A stretch of DNA of 64,000 nt from Luteibacter jiangsuensis (GTDB taxonomy: Bacteria > Pseudomonadota > Gammaproteobacteria > Xanthomonadales > Rhodanobacteraceae): NCBI RefSeq assembly GCF_011742555.1, contig NZ_JAAQQR010000002.1, forward strand, positions 434,001-498,000, given 5' to 3'. A program made the position numbers and the translations under genes. Of this stretch, positions 49,023 to 58,739 are shown piece after piece; position 1 is the first letter of the stretch; the number at the start of each line of letters is the position of its first letter. The notes under the pieces were generated by a model. That model saw nothing but the letters and a program-made list of their open reading frames with translations, did no database searches and was not told where the DNA came from.

Positions 49023-50420
49023 TCAATGGCGGGCGAGAAAGCGTGATATCGCCGCGCTGACCCTGCCCCAAGGGGGGCCGAGCTTCTCGAAGACGTTGAC
49101 GAAACCGACGGCGTGAACCGATCGCGCATGGCTCAGCCGACGGAACCCTTCATAACCGTGGTAAGCGCCCATGCCACTAGGCCCGACACCGCCGAAGGGG
49201 AGATTTTCCTGCGCGATATGGAGGAGCGTGCCATTCAGCGTGACGCCTCCTGAAGTGGCGGTATCCAGCACGCGATCACGCGTTCGGGCATCGTTTGTGA
49301 ACAGGTAGAGGGCGAGTGGCCTGTCGCGATCGGCCACAAAGCCGGATGCCTGGTCGATCGCATGGTACGAGATGATCGGCAGAACAGGACCGAAAATCTC
49401 CTCACGCATCAACATACATTCGGACGGCGGATCGATGACGACGGTCGGAGCGATCTTTGCGGACGTGGCGGGCTGTTCATCGAACGTCAGCACCTCGATA
49501 CCGGCGTCGCGAACCTCGGCGATCGCAGCGTTGAGGCGATCGCGATGCCTTGCGGTTATCACGGCGCTATATTGGTCGTTATCGGAGACGGTCGGATAAC
49601 CGCGCTTTGCGGCTTCGAGCACGAGTCGCGCGAACACCTGCGCTTGTCCATTCGGAACAAGCGCATAATCGGGCGCGATGCAGGTCTGCCCGGCATTGAG
49701 AAATTTTCCGAACGCGACCGAGCGCGCGGCTTTCTCCAGGGAATAGTCAGGTGCCACGATCGCCGGTGATTTGCCGCCAAGTTCGAGCGTCACCGGCGTC
49801 AGGTTTTCCGCCGCAGCTCGCATGACCTTCCGCCCAACCGCCGTCGAACCGGTGAATACCAGGTGGTCGAATGGAAGTGCAGTGAACGCTTCAGCCACTG
49901 TAACGTCGCCGACAATGACGGCGACCTCGGAAGGATCGAAGGCGTCGGCAACCAGTTCGTGCAGCAGCGTGGAGAATGCCGGGGTCAGTTCAGACGGCTT
50001 GATCAATGCACGATTACCTGCCGCCAGCGCGTCGCACAGCGGGCCGACCGACAGCAGCAACGGATAGTTCCAGGGCGCCACAATGCCGACGACGCCAAGC
50101 GGTTCGAGCCGCACCCATGCCTTGGCTGGTTGGAAGACCAGGTCGATCGATCGCCGCTGCGGCTTCATCCACCGCGCGACATGACGGCGGGCATGGCGAA
50201 TCGCGCGCAGGGCAGGAACGAACTCCAGAAGCTCGGTCTCGGCCCGCGCCCGACCGCCGAAATCCGCATCGATTGCCGCCACCATGCGATCGATATTGGC
50301 GAGCAGCATATGTTCGAGACGGCTGAGCGCATCCTTACGGGTCCGGGCGTCGGGCGTACCCTGCGCCCGAAATGCGGCCCGCTGCAGCGTCAGGAGATTC
50401 CCGGCATCGAAACCTGTCAT
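49023..50420 (-). CDS. Coniferyl-aldehyde-dehydrogenase-type aldehyde dehydrogenase
   Basis: NAD(P)-dependent aldehyde dehydrogenase, 465 residues, closest in style to coniferyl aldehyde dehydrogenase (CalB). The Rossmann part has VGIVAPWNYPLLLSVGPL, GSTAVGRKVM and the catalytic Glu in LELGGKSPAIV. The catalytic Cys lies in NAGQTCIAPDY (about residue 243). The start at 50420 lies one base after the TGA of the GMC oxidoreductase gene (TGAGATG), so the pair is coupled. Probably oxidises the aldehyde made by that enzyme to an acid. Codon use looks less GC-biased than its neighbours. Confidence 0.9.
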   Translation of the reverse strand: MTGFDAGNLLTLQRAAFRAQGTPDARTRKDALSRLEHMLLANIDRMVAAIDADFGGRARAETELLEFVPALRAIRHARRHVARWMKPQRRSIDLVFQPAKAWVRLEPLGVVGIVAPWNYPLLLSVGPLCDALAAGNRALIKPSELTPAFSTLLHELVADAFDPSEVAVIVGDVTVAEAFTALPFDHLVFTGSTAVGRKVMRAAAENLTPVTLELGGKSPAIVAPDYSLEKAARSVAFGKFLNAGQTCIAPDYALVPNGQAQVFARLVLEAAKRGYPTVSDNDQYSAVITARHRDRLNAAIAEVRDAGIEVLTFDEQPATSAKIAPTVVIDPPSECMLMREEIFGPVLPIISYHAIDQASGFVADRDRPLALYLFTNDARTRDRVLDTATSGGVTLNGTLLHIAQENLPFGGVGPSGMGAYHGYEGFRRLSHARSVHAVGFVNVFEKLGPPWGRVSAAISRFLARH

Positions 50421-50421
50421 C

Positions 50422-52008
50422 TCAGCACCCCAAAACAAGGTCGGCCGCCTTCTCGCCGATCATCGCGGAGGGAGCTTCGGTGTTGCCGCTGACCAACGTT
50501 GGCATGATCGAAGCGTCCGCCACCCTCAATCCTTCGACACCGCGCACACGCAGGGCGACGTCGACGACCGAACGATCGTCCGGCCCCATGCGGCATGTGC
50601 CGGCCGGATGATAAATGGTATCAGCATGCGCCCGGATCATCGCCTCAAGCTCCGCATCGTCGGCATCGAAGCGCCCGTAAAGCAAGCGTGGGCCAAACCG
50701 GGCGAGCGGAGCAGCCTGCCAGACGCGATGAGCGATCCGCGCGCCCTTCATCATCAGCTCGAGATCGTCGGAATGCGACAGGAATGCGGGATCGATGAGA
50801 GGATCTTCGGCAATGTCAGGCCGTGCCAGCTTCACCGAGCCCCGGCTCTTCGGGCGGAGGGCGCAAACGTGAAGCGCCGCGCCGTTCGCGAAGTGGAAAT
50901 GCCTGCCATGATCGTCGACGATGGCAATCGTGAAGTGAAACTGGAGATCGGGCCGGTCTTGCGATACATCACTGCACACGAAGCCCCCCGCCTCCGCGGC
51001 GTTGCTGGTCAGCGAGCCGCGCCCCCGGAAATAGGCAGGGAGCGTAAGCGCCGCGCGTGCCATGGCGAGCGGGTTGTAGGCGAAAAGACCGGGCCCTTTC
51101 ATCCGCACGTTCGCCGTATAGTCCAGGTGATCCTGAAGGTTGAGGCCGACCTCAGGCGCGTCGACGATCGCCTCGATACCAAGATCATGGAGTTGTGCGG
51201 CATCGCCGATACCGGACAGCATCAAAAGCTGTGGCGAGGCGATGGCACCGCCACTCAGGATGACCTCGCGGCGCGCCCGCACCTGGTTCAGGCCGTTCGC
51301 ATTCCGCGTGGAAACCCCGACTGCACGGCGTCCGTCGAATAGAACGCGCTCGACCGTCGTGTTGCCCACAATCGTGAGGTTCGATCGTGCGACACCATCG
51401 TGCAGATAGGCGCGCCCCGCATCCAGGCGGCGCCCGTGACGCTGGAAGACCTGATAAAGCCCGACGCCTTCCTGCTCGGCACCGTTGAAATCATTGTTCC
51501 GCCGATAGCCTACAGCCTCCGCAGCAGCGATAAAGTCGAGGGCAACCGGGCTCGGCGAAGGCAGGTCGCTGACGACAAGCGGTCCGTCTGCTCCGTGCCA
51601 TTCACTCGCGCCACGTGTGTTCGCCTCTGACCGCTTGAAGAGAGGCAGAACGTCGTCCCAACTCCAGCCGGCGCATCCCGCTGCAGCCCAGCCGTCATAG
51701 TCCTCGCGCTGACCTCGAATAAAGCACATGGCATTGATGAGACTCGACCCGCCGACGCCGCGGCCGCGCGGTACGAATCCCCTGCGACCGTTGAGTCCCG
51801 GTTGCGGAACCGTGCGAAAGCCATAGTTGTAGCGGTTGCGGCGGCCGACCAGCGGCCCGAGCCCGATCGGCATGATCGACAGGAAGGATGGTTTGGGCGG
51901 CCCCGCTTCCAGCAAGACGACCGATGGCTTCGACGGCGCGTCCGCCAGTCGGCGCGCGAGCGCGCAACCCGCTGGCCCCGCCCCCACGATGACGTAGTCA
52001 GCTTCCAC
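50422..52008 (-). CDS. GMC-family FAD-dependent alcohol oxidoreductase
   Basis: Glucose-methanol-choline oxidoreductase, 528 residues. N-terminal FAD motif DYVIVGAGPAGCALARRLAD (residues 4-23), the second signature PRGRGVGGSSLINAMCFIRGQ, SGGAIASPQLLMLSGIG (third GMC signature) and the active-site His in YHPAGTCRMG are intact. Such enzymes oxidise primary alcohols (choline, polyethylene glycol, terpene or long-chain alcohols). With the downstream aldehyde dehydrogenase it gives a two-step alcohol-to-acid route; substrate not deducible. Codon choice again looks less GC-biased. Confidence 0.92.
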   Translation of the reverse strand: MEADYVIVGAGPAGCALARRLADAPSKPSVVLLEAGPPKPSFLSIMPIGLGPLVGRRNRYNYGFRTVPQPGLNGRRGFVPRGRGVGGSSLINAMCFIRGQREDYDGWAAAGCAGWSWDDVLPLFKRSEANTRGASEWHGADGPLVVSDLPSPSPVALDFIAAAEAVGYRRNNDFNGAEQEGVGLYQVFQRHGRRLDAGRAYLHDGVARSNLTIVGNTTVERVLFDGRRAVGVSTRNANGLNQVRARREVILSGGAIASPQLLMLSGIGDAAQLHDLGIEAIVDAPEVGLNLQDHLDYTANVRMKGPGLFAYNPLAMARAALTLPAYFRGRGSLTSNAAEAGGFVCSDVSQDRPDLQFHFTIAIVDDHGRHFHFANGAALHVCALRPKSRGSVKLARPDIAEDPLIDPAFLSHSDDLELMMKGARIAHRVWQAAPLARFGPRLLYGRFDADDAELEAMIRAHADTIYHPAGTCRMGPDDRSVVDVALRVRGVEGLRVADASIMPTLVSGNTEAPSAMIGEKAADLVLGC

Positions 52009-52111
52009 GGTGCCTCCGCCTCTCCGACGCCGGATTCAAAACAAATTGAGCGCGCTGTTCGTCCCGAACATCCATTCCAGGTGCAGCGCCCGTTCCTTCA
52101 TCGAATAGGCA

Positions 52112-52975
52112 TCACTCGATATTCTGCACCTGCTCGCGCATCTGCTCGATCAGCACCTTCAGTTCAACGGCGGCGTTGGTCGTGCGCGAATCGACGGATT
52201 TCGAGCCCAGCGTGTTCGCCTCGCGGTTGAATTCCTGCATGAGGAAGTCGAGGCGACGGCCAACCGGTTCCTTCAGGGCAAGCACGCGGCGTGCCTCGGA
52301 AATGTGAGTGGCGAGGCGGTCGAGTTCCTCGTCCACGTCCATCCGCGTGATCTGCAGTACCAGTTCCTGTTCCAGGCGGCCCGGATCGGCCGGCTGACGG
52401 ATATCGGCGAGGCGGGCTTCGAGACGCGCGCGCAGCGCGGTGCGAATCTCCGGAAGCCAGCCGCGTACATCGGCCACGATCTTTTCCACGGCGTCGAGGC
52501 GTTCGCGGAGCATCTCGGCCAGCTTGCCGCCTTCGCGGGCGCGGGTGTCGCCCAGCGCGGCAAGGGCCTGGTCGAGCACGCCCAGGAGCGCCGCCTGCAC
52601 CGCATCGGCGTCCGCTTCCGGCTGCTGGAGCACGCCGGGGAAACGAAGCAGCTCGGTGAACTGCACCTGCATGCGCGGGAAGCGTTGTTCCAGATCCAGG
52701 GCAAGCTCGGAGAGGCGGGACAGCACCGCGCCGTCGATGCGCAGACCTTCGCCGGAGCCGGCTTCGGCGCGCAGGCGAACGGTGACGTCCACCTTGCCGC
52801 GGGACAGGCGGGTGGCGATGCGCTCGCGCAGGGCGCTCTCGAAGCCGCGCATGTCGTCGGGCAGGCGCGGGCTGATTTCGAGGTAGCGGTGATTGACGGT
52901 ACGTAGCTCGCAGGTGAGCGTGCCGGAAGGGCCGGCGCGCTCGGCGGAAGCGTAGGCGGTCATGCTGCGGATCAT
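52112..52975 (-). CDS. yicC: YicC family endoribonuclease-like protein
   Basis: A 287-residue YicC/YloC family protein; E. coli YicC has been reported as an endoribonuclease acting on a small RNA. Family marks are SMTAYASAE at the start, ELRTVNHRYLEISPRLPDDMR, and the C-terminal LDFLMQEFNREANTLGSKS with IEQMREQVQNIE at the end. The ATG at 52975 is chosen; upstream frame is antisense to rph. It is divergent from rph with an 81-bp shared promoter region. Confidence 0.92.
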   Translation of the reverse strand: MIRSMTAYASAERAGPSGTLTCELRTVNHRYLEISPRLPDDMRGFESALRERIATRLSRGKVDVTVRLRAEAGSGEGLRIDGAVLSRLSELALDLEQRFPRMQVQFTELLRFPGVLQQPEADADAVQAALLGVLDQALAALGDTRAREGGKLAEMLRERLDAVEKIVADVRGWLPEIRTALRARLEARLADIRQPADPGRLEQELVLQITRMDVDEELDRLATHISEARRVLALKEPVGRRLDFLMQEFNREANTLGSKSVDSRTTNAAVELKVLIEQMREQVQNIE

Positions 52976-53056
52976 CGGTAGCCTCGCGGCATGCGCGTCG
53001 AAAGAGAGGGGCCAATGGTAAACTGACCCACCGCCCGTGCCCAAATCAGGCCCCAC

Positions 53057-53788
53057 ATGACCTCCATCCGCCCCAGCGGACGCGCCGCCGACCAGTTGCG
53101 CGCCGTCAGCATCGAACGCCATTACACCCGCCACGCCGAGGGCTCCGTGCTGGTTTCCTTCGGCGACACCAAGGTGCTGTGCACCGCGTCCGTCGAGGAA
53201 CGCGTGCCACCGTGGCTCCGCGGCAAGGGCGAGGGCTGGGTCACCGCCGAGTACGGCATGCTGCCCCGCGCCACCACCGACCGCACCCAGCGCGAAGCCG
53301 CACGGGGCGGCCAGGGCGGCCGCACCATGGAAATCCAGCGTCTCATCGGGCGCTCGCTGCGCGCCTGCGTGGACCGCGCCGCGCTCGGCGAGCGCGTCAT
53401 CACGCTGGACTGCGACGTGATCCAGGCCGACGGCGGCACGCGCACCGCAGCCATCACGGGCGCCTATGTGGCGCTGGTGGACGCGGTGGCCACACTGACG
53501 AAGCGCAACGCGATCAAGCGCAATCCCATCCTCGGCGCCGTCGCAGCGGTGTCGGTCGGCGTCTACAACGGCCTGCCCGTGCTCGACCTCGATTACGCCG
53601 AGGACTCGAACTGCGACACGGACATGAACGTGGTGATGAACGACGGCGGCGGTTTCATCGAAGTGCAGGGCACGGCCGAGGGCCACGCCTTCCGTCGCGA
53701 AGAAATGGACGCCCTGCTCGATCTCGCCGGCAAGGGCATCGCGGAACTGGTGGCGGCGCAGCGCGCCGCGCTGGAGACCGCGGCATGA
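53057..53788 (+). CDS. rph: Ribonuclease PH
   Basis: Phosphorolytic 3'-5' exoribonuclease that trims tRNA 3' ends. The product is 243 residues. Landmarks include [47 protein letters not shown] and the phosphate-binding/catalytic [17 protein letters not shown]. Full length, no frameshift (unlike the broken rph of E. coli K-12). The first gene of the run rph-GNAT-rdgB-hemW; the stop codon overlaps the next start (ATGA). Confidence 0.97.
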   Translation: MTSIRPSGRAADQLRAVSIERHYTRHAEGSVLVSFGDTKVLCTASVEERVPPWLRGKGEGWVTAEYGMLPRATTDRTQREAARGGQGGRTMEIQRLIGRSLRACVDRAALGERVITLDCDVIQADGGTRTAAITGAYVALVDAVATLTKRNAIKRNPILGAVAAVSVGVYNGLPVLDLDYAEDSNCDTDMNVVMNDGGGFIEVQGTAEGHAFRREEMDALLDLAGKGIAELVAAQRAALETAA

Positions 53789-54294
53789 GTGGCATCCGTG
53801 CCGCGACGCCCGCCGATCTCGACGGCATCGCCGCCGTGCACCGGGCGGCGTTCGGTCGGGATGGCGAAGCCAACCTCGTCAGGCGGCTGGTCGACGAGGG
53901 CCGCGACGCCATCTCCCTGGTGGCCGTGGACGACGACGGGAACGTGCTCGGGCACGTGCTGTTCTCGCCGGTCACCGTGGAGGAAGGCGACGACGGCAAG
54001 GCGCTAGGTCTCGCCCCCGTCGCCGTGCTGCCCGAGCACCAGCGCCAGGGCATCGGCCGCGCACTGATCGAGGAAGGCATCGGCGCCTGTTTCGTGCGCG
54101 ATGCGCGCGCCATCTTCGTCCTGGGATCGCCCGCCTATTATTCCGGCTTCGGTTTCGGCAAGGCGTCCGCGCACGGGTTGCACGATGCGTTCGAAGGCGG
54201 CAATGCGTTCCAGGTGCTGCCGCTCACGGTCACGGGCCTCGAAGGCTATCGCGGCCGGGTCGATTACGCGCCCGAATTTTCCGAGGGGCTCTAA
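53785..54294 (+). CDS. GNAT family N-acetyltransferase (YhbS-like)
   Basis: A 169-residue acetyltransferase of the GNAT fold. The acetyl-CoA pyrophosphate loop is [17 protein letters not shown] (about residues 85-100). [13 protein letters not shown] is characteristic of the YhbS subgroup. Substrate unknown. The start overlaps the rph stop and the gene ends four bases before rdgB, so it sits within a tightly packed housekeeping operon. Confidence 0.9.
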   Translation: MSGIRAATPADLDGIAAVHRAAFGRDGEANLVRRLVDEGRDAISLVAVDDDGNVLGHVLFSPVTVEEGDDGKALGLAPVAVLPEHQRQGIGRALIEEGIGACFVRDARAIFVLGSPAYYSGFGFGKASAHGLHDAFEGGNAFQVLPLTVTGLEGYRGRVDYAPEFSEGL

Positions 54295-54298
54295 AGCC

Positions 54299-54892
54299 AT
54301 GCGCATCGTCCTTGCGTCCGGCAACGCCGGCAAACTGGCCGAGCTGGAACAACTGCTCGGTGACAGCGGCATCGAACTGGTCGCACAAAGCACGCAGGGC
54401 GTGCACGACGCGGACGAAACCGGCCTCACCTTCGTCGAGAATGCGCTCATCAAGGCGCGCCATGCCGCGCGCATCACCGGCCTGCCGTCGCTCGCCGACG
54501 ATTCGGGCATCTGCGTCGATGCGCTGGGCGGCGCACCCGGCCTCTACGCCGCACGCTATGCCGGCACGCATGGCGACAACGCCGCGAACCGGGCGAAGCT
54601 GCTGCGCGAACTCGACGGCGTGCCCATGGAGCGGCGCCGGGCGCACTTCATCGCCGTGCTGGTTCTGCTGCGGCACGCTGAAGATCCGGCGCCCCTTATC
54701 GCCGAGGCGCGCTGGCATGGCCGCATCCTCGAGTCCGAGCGCGGCACCGGCGGCTTCGGTTACGACCCCCTGTTCCTCCCCGACGGGTACGACATGTCGG
54801 CCGCGGAACTCGATCCCGCGCTCAAGAACCGGCTCAGCCATCGTGGCCAGGCCCTGGCGCTGCTGAAGGCTCGCCTGCCCGACCTCGCATGA
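54299..54892 (+). CDS. rdgB: RdgB/HAM1 dITP/XTP pyrophosphatase
   Basis: Nucleotide-pool sanitising pyrophosphatase that removes ITP, dITP and XTP. The product is 197 residues. SGNAGKLAEL at the N-terminus, ENALIKARHAA, LADDSGICVDALGG (metal binding, about residue 68), GFGYDPLF and the C-terminal SHRGQAL are conserved. It is separated by four bases from the acetyltransferase gene, and overlaps hemW by ATGA. Confidence 0.97.
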   Translation: MRIVLASGNAGKLAELEQLLGDSGIELVAQSTQGVHDADETGLTFVENALIKARHAARITGLPSLADDSGICVDALGGAPGLYAARYAGTHGDNAANRAKLLRELDGVPMERRRAHFIAVLVLLRHAEDPAPLIAEARWHGRILESERGTGGFGYDPLFLPDGYDMSAAELDPALKNRLSHRGQALALLKARLPDLA

Positions 54893-56046
54893 CCCTGTTA
54901 CCGCCCCCGCTGTCGCTGTATGTGCACATGCCCTGGTGCGTGCGCAAATGCCCGTACTGCGATTTCAATTCGCACGGCGTGCGCGGCACCCCGGAATACG
55001 CGGCTTACGTGGACTCGCTGCTGGCGGACCTCGACGCCGACCTGCGCGACTTCGGTGCGGCGCTGCACGGACGCACGGTGGAAACGGTGTTCTTCGGCGG
55101 CGGTACACCCAGCCTGTTCTCGCCCGAACTCGTGGGCCGCTTCCTCGACGGCGCGCGCCAGCGGCTGTCCTTCGCAGGCGATGCCGAGGTCACACTGGAG
55201 ACGAACCCCGGCACGGTGGAGCATGGCCGTTTCGACGGCTACCTCGCCGCGGGCGTCAACCGCATCTCGTTCGGCGTGCAGAGCTTCGACGACGACAAGC
55301 TGCGCCGCCTCGGCCGCATCCACTCCTCGAGCGACGCCGCGAGCGCGGTGCGCGAGGCGCAGGACGCCGGCATCGGCAATATCAACATCGACCTGATGTA
55401 TGCCCTCCCCGAACAGGATCTGGCCGGTGCGCTCGACGACGTGGCGCGTGCCGTCGCTCTTTCGCCCACCCACATCTCGCATTACCAGCTCACCCTGGAA
55501 CCGAACACCGCGTTCGCCGCGAATCCTCCGCCGCTGCCCGACGACGACGCTGCCTGGGCGATCCAGGAAGCGTGTGAAGCCCGGTTGGCCGACGCGGGTT
55601 ACGGGCAGTACGAGGTGTCGGCCTATGCGCGCCCGGGGCGGCGCTGCGCGCACAACCTCAACTACTGGCGCTTTGGCGACTATCTGGGCATCGGCGCCGG
55701 CGCCCACGGCAAGATCAGCGATGCACAGGGCGTGCGCCGCCGCTGGAAGACACGCCTGCCGGCGGCCTACCTGGCCAGCGCCGGCCAGACCGCGCGCATC
55801 GGCGGGGATTCGACGGTGGCGGCAGCCGATCTTCCCTTCGAGTACATGCTCAACGCGCTGCGCCTGATCGACGGCGTACCGGCGGCGGATTTCCAGGAGC
55901 GTACGGGGCTGCCGCGCGAAGCGATCGCGTCCTCCCTCGCCGAATGCGTGGCCCGCGGCTGGCTGCTGGACGATCCCGCCGTGCTGAAGACCACGCCCCT
56001 GGGGCAGCGTTTCCTGAACGACGTCATCGAAACGTTCATGGCCTGA
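54889..56046 (+). CDS. hemW: HemW, radical SAM heme chaperone
   Basis: HemN-like protein that inserts heme into target proteins rather than acting as coproporphyrinogen oxidase. The product is 385 residues. The radical SAM cluster motif CVRKCPYC (Cys17, Cys21, Cys24) is intact. FFGGGTPSLF, GVNRISFGVQSFDD and the C-terminal HemN_C domain follow. Its place after rdgB is conserved in gammaproteobacteria. Last gene of the run starting at rph. Confidence 0.96.
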   Translation: MTLLPPPLSLYVHMPWCVRKCPYCDFNSHGVRGTPEYAAYVDSLLADLDADLRDFGAALHGRTVETVFFGGGTPSLFSPELVGRFLDGARQRLSFAGDAEVTLETNPGTVEHGRFDGYLAAGVNRISFGVQSFDDDKLRRLGRIHSSSDAASAVREAQDAGIGNINIDLMYALPEQDLAGALDDVARAVALSPTHISHYQLTLEPNTAFAANPPPLPDDDAAWAIQEACEARLADAGYGQYEVSAYARPGRRCAHNLNYWRFGDYLGIGAGAHGKISDAQGVRRRWKTRLPAAYLASAGQTARIGGDSTVAAADLPFEYMLNALRLIDGVPAADFQERTGLPREAIASSLAECVARGWLLDDPAVLKTTPLGQRFLNDVIETFMA

Positions 56047-56177
56047 CGGCCTTGAGGCACGCCACATGCGGCGCCTATTCCAATTGCCCTAAGCCATAAG
56101 CGAGCCGCTTGTACGCTGGCGTGGCCGCCGTACGGCCGCCTAAACTCGCCCGACAGGGTCGCGGAGGACCTGATCGC

Positions 56178-58379
56178 ATGAGTGCAGGCACGCAGCCGCC
56201 GTACGGCCGGACGGGACCGCATCCTGTCGCTCTGTCGCCGCGTGCCCAACGCGAGGCGCAGCAGGGGCTGTCGCTGTGCCTTACCTGGCTGGACATGCCG
56301 CTGCGCGAAGCGCTGCGCGACGTGGACCGCCGACTGTTTGCGGCGGCGGAAGCCAGCCGCAACCACCTGGAACAGCAGGCGTGTTTCGAAAGCCGCCTTA
56401 TCGTCGAGCGCGAAGGGCCCGCCTTCCGCAACCGGTTCGCGGCGCACCTGTCCGATCGCTTCCGTCGCCTGGGTGACGTGCCGGAGGACAAGACGGGAGG
56501 TGCGAACCCCGAACACCTCACCTTGAGCCTGGTGGATCCCGAAGAGCAGGAGCAGTTCGATGCGCTGGCAAGCATGGCCGCGCGCGCCGAGGCGCGCAGC
56601 GCCAGCAGCCTGTTCGAACTCGGCTTCCGTCTGGCGGTGCTGGCGGGGAGCGCGCCGCTCGAGGGCGAAGCCTTGCCGGCAGGCCCCCGGGCCCTGACCG
56701 CCGCGCTCGAGGCCGCGGTGGCGCCGATGCCGCTGTCGAATCCGCACCGCCTGCTGCTGTTCCAGGCTGTGGACAAACACGTGCTCGGCCATGGCGACGC
56801 TTTCTATGGCGCCTTGAACGAGCATTACCGCACACGCGGCATCCTGCCCGGTTTCCGCGTGTATCCCAACGTGCGTATCGCCGCCTCGCCTGCCGCCGAA
56901 CGGCGCGGCAAGGCAACCGATGCGTCTGCCGAACCCGTGTCGGGCGCGGCGCCGGCCACGACGGAAGGACACATCGGCGTGCTGGAAGGCCTGCGTGCAC
57001 TGCTGGCCAGCCGGATCGAGGCCAGCCGCGGCGCCGGGTTCTCGCCCGGGCGGCTGGCATCCGACGACGAACTGCAGACCGCGCTGCTCGCGCTGCAGGG
57101 ACACGTAAGCGACGTGGCGGACGCGGCGCAGCGGGAAATACGCAGCGCGCAGGCCCTGCGCGACGAGCTCGTCCACCAGCTCAATCTCGGCCGCCCCGCG
57201 GGTTCACCGCCGGCGGAACTCACGCTGGAACAGAACGACACGGTCGAGCTGACCGCGATGCTGTTCCAAAGCCTCGGGCAGCAGATCGCGGCCGCGAGCC
57301 CCGGTCGCGCCGTGCTCGGCGGCCTGCAATGGCCCATGCTGCGGGCGGCGGTGAACGACCGCGGTTTCTTCGATCAGGCCGAGCATCCCGCTCGCCAGCT
57401 CCTGGACACGGTGGGGGAAGCGGCACAGCACTGGCTCGACCCGGCCGAGGGCGAACCGGATGCGGCGCTGGTCGACCGGCTGGAGCGGCTCGTGGTCGAG
57501 GCCAGCCATGCGCAGGTCATCGACCCGACGTGGCGCGCGGACATCGAACAGCAGATCGCCCTGCTTTCGCGCAAGGCGCACGTGGCCGAGCGCCGGCAGA
57601 TCGAAGCCATGGAGGGTCGGGACCGCCTGGAGCGCGCCCGCCAGCGCGCCACGGAAATCATGAACGAGCACATGGTCCGGGGCGCCGCGCCCCGCGGCGT
57701 GTTGCGCATCCTGCTGGAACGCACATGGGCGGACGTGCTCGCGCTGCACATCCTGCGCGGTGGCGAAACCGGCGAAGCCTTCCTTTATTGCCTCGGCGTC
57801 ACCGACCAGTTGCTGGGCAGGCGCCCCATCGTCGATCCCCGGAAGCTGCGCCAGGACGTGGAGCGCGGCCTCGAACATCTGGGCATGCATGCCGCCGAGG
57901 CGGCGCAGGTGGCGGCTGGGGTCTTCGAACCGCTCGGCGAACAGCACGACGAGGGCCTCACGCCCACCGACATCGCCTTGCGGCTGAAACAACGACCACG
58001 CCTCGGCGAGGGCACGGCGCATGGCGAACCGGTCGCGCCGGTGCAGCCCACGCCCCTGGATCCGGCCGCGCAGGCGATCTACGACGGGTTCGGCAGCCTG
58101 CGTTTCGGCACGTGGTTCGAATTCGTCCGGCCGGAAGGCGGCGTCACCCTGCGCAAGCTCGCGTGGTTCTCGCCCGGCACCGGACGCTGCCTGTTCGTGA
58201 ACCAGCGCGGCAGCCGCAGCGAAGACATCGACCTCACCCGCCTCGCCCGGCTCATCGCCAGCGGCGAAGCACGCGAATGGAAGGAACAGCGCATGTCCAT
58301 TGTCGACCGCGCATGGCGCGCCGTCGCGCGCAACCTGCGGCGTGAAAACGCGCGTGAACGCATGGCGGGGCGCGCATGA
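56178..58379 (+). CDS. DUF1631 family protein
   Basis: A 733-residue cytoplasmic protein of the DUF1631 family, function unknown. Mostly helical, with no membrane segment or signal peptide. Recognisable family parts are QEQFDALASMAARAEARSASSLFELGFRLAVL (about 115-145) and the C-terminal FGSLRFGTWFEFVRPEGGVTLRKLAWFSPGTGRCLFVNQRG, a PilZ-like beta-rich segment. The start at 56178 has GGAGG ten bases upstream. The stop overlaps the next start (ATGA), coupling it to a PilZ gene and suggesting c-di-GMP-linked function (inference). Confidence 0.87.
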   Translation: MSAGTQPPYGRTGPHPVALSPRAQREAQQGLSLCLTWLDMPLREALRDVDRRLFAAAEASRNHLEQQACFESRLIVEREGPAFRNRFAAHLSDRFRRLGDVPEDKTGGANPEHLTLSLVDPEEQEQFDALASMAARAEARSASSLFELGFRLAVLAGSAPLEGEALPAGPRALTAALEAAVAPMPLSNPHRLLLFQAVDKHVLGHGDAFYGALNEHYRTRGILPGFRVYPNVRIAASPAAERRGKATDASAEPVSGAAPATTEGHIGVLEGLRALLASRIEASRGAGFSPGRLASDDELQTALLALQGHVSDVADAAQREIRSAQALRDELVHQLNLGRPAGSPPAELTLEQNDTVELTAMLFQSLGQQIAAASPGRAVLGGLQWPMLRAAVNDRGFFDQAEHPARQLLDTVGEAAQHWLDPAEGEPDAALVDRLERLVVEASHAQVIDPTWRADIEQQIALLSRKAHVAERRQIEAMEGRDRLERARQRATEIMNEHMVRGAAPRGVLRILLERTWADVLALHILRGGETGEAFLYCLGVTDQLLGRRPIVDPRKLRQDVERGLEHLGMHAAEAAQVAAGVFEPLGEQHDEGLTPTDIALRLKQRPRLGEGTAHGEPVAPVQPTPLDPAAQAIYDGFGSLRFGTWFEFVRPEGGVTLRKLAWFSPGTGRCLFVNQRGSRSEDIDLTRLARLIASGEAREWKEQRMSIVDRAWRAVARNLRRENARERMAGRA

Positions 58380-58723
58380 ACCGGGAGTTCGAACAGCGGC
58401 GCGCGCCGCGCAAGCGTGCCACCTCGCCCATGCCCGTCACCGACGTGATGACCGACCGCGTGCTCGGGCAGCTCGGCAACCTTTCGGCTACCGGCATGCT
58501 GCTGCTCGGCCCCCACGCGCCGCTACACGGGGGCATTCACCAGGTGGCCTTCACGCTGCACGACGCACAGCATCGCGAACATCGGGTCGAGATCGGCATC
58601 CAGGAGCAATGGCACGAACCGGCGGCGTCGGCCGGCCAGTACTGGTCCGGATATCGCATCGTCGCGGCGAGCGACGACGACGTACGTGCCATCGACGAAT
58701 GGATCGGACCACCCGCGGACTGA
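58376..58723 (+). CDS. PilZ-domain protein (c-di-GMP binding)
   Basis: A 115-residue single-domain PilZ protein. The c-di-GMP contact motifs are an Arg-rich RRAPRKR (residues 8-14, RxxxR) and NLSATGMLL (about 34-42, the D/NxSxxG motif), both present, so binding is plausible. ATGA overlap with the DUF1631 gene indicates coupled synthesis and possible partnership. Confidence 0.88.
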   Translation: MNREFEQRRAPRKRATSPMPVTDVMTDRVLGQLGNLSATGMLLLGPHAPLHGGIHQVAFTLHDAQHREHRVEIGIQEQWHEPAASAGQYWSGYRIVAASDDDVRAIDEWIGPPAD

Positions 58724-58739
58724 ACGGAAGCCCCATACC

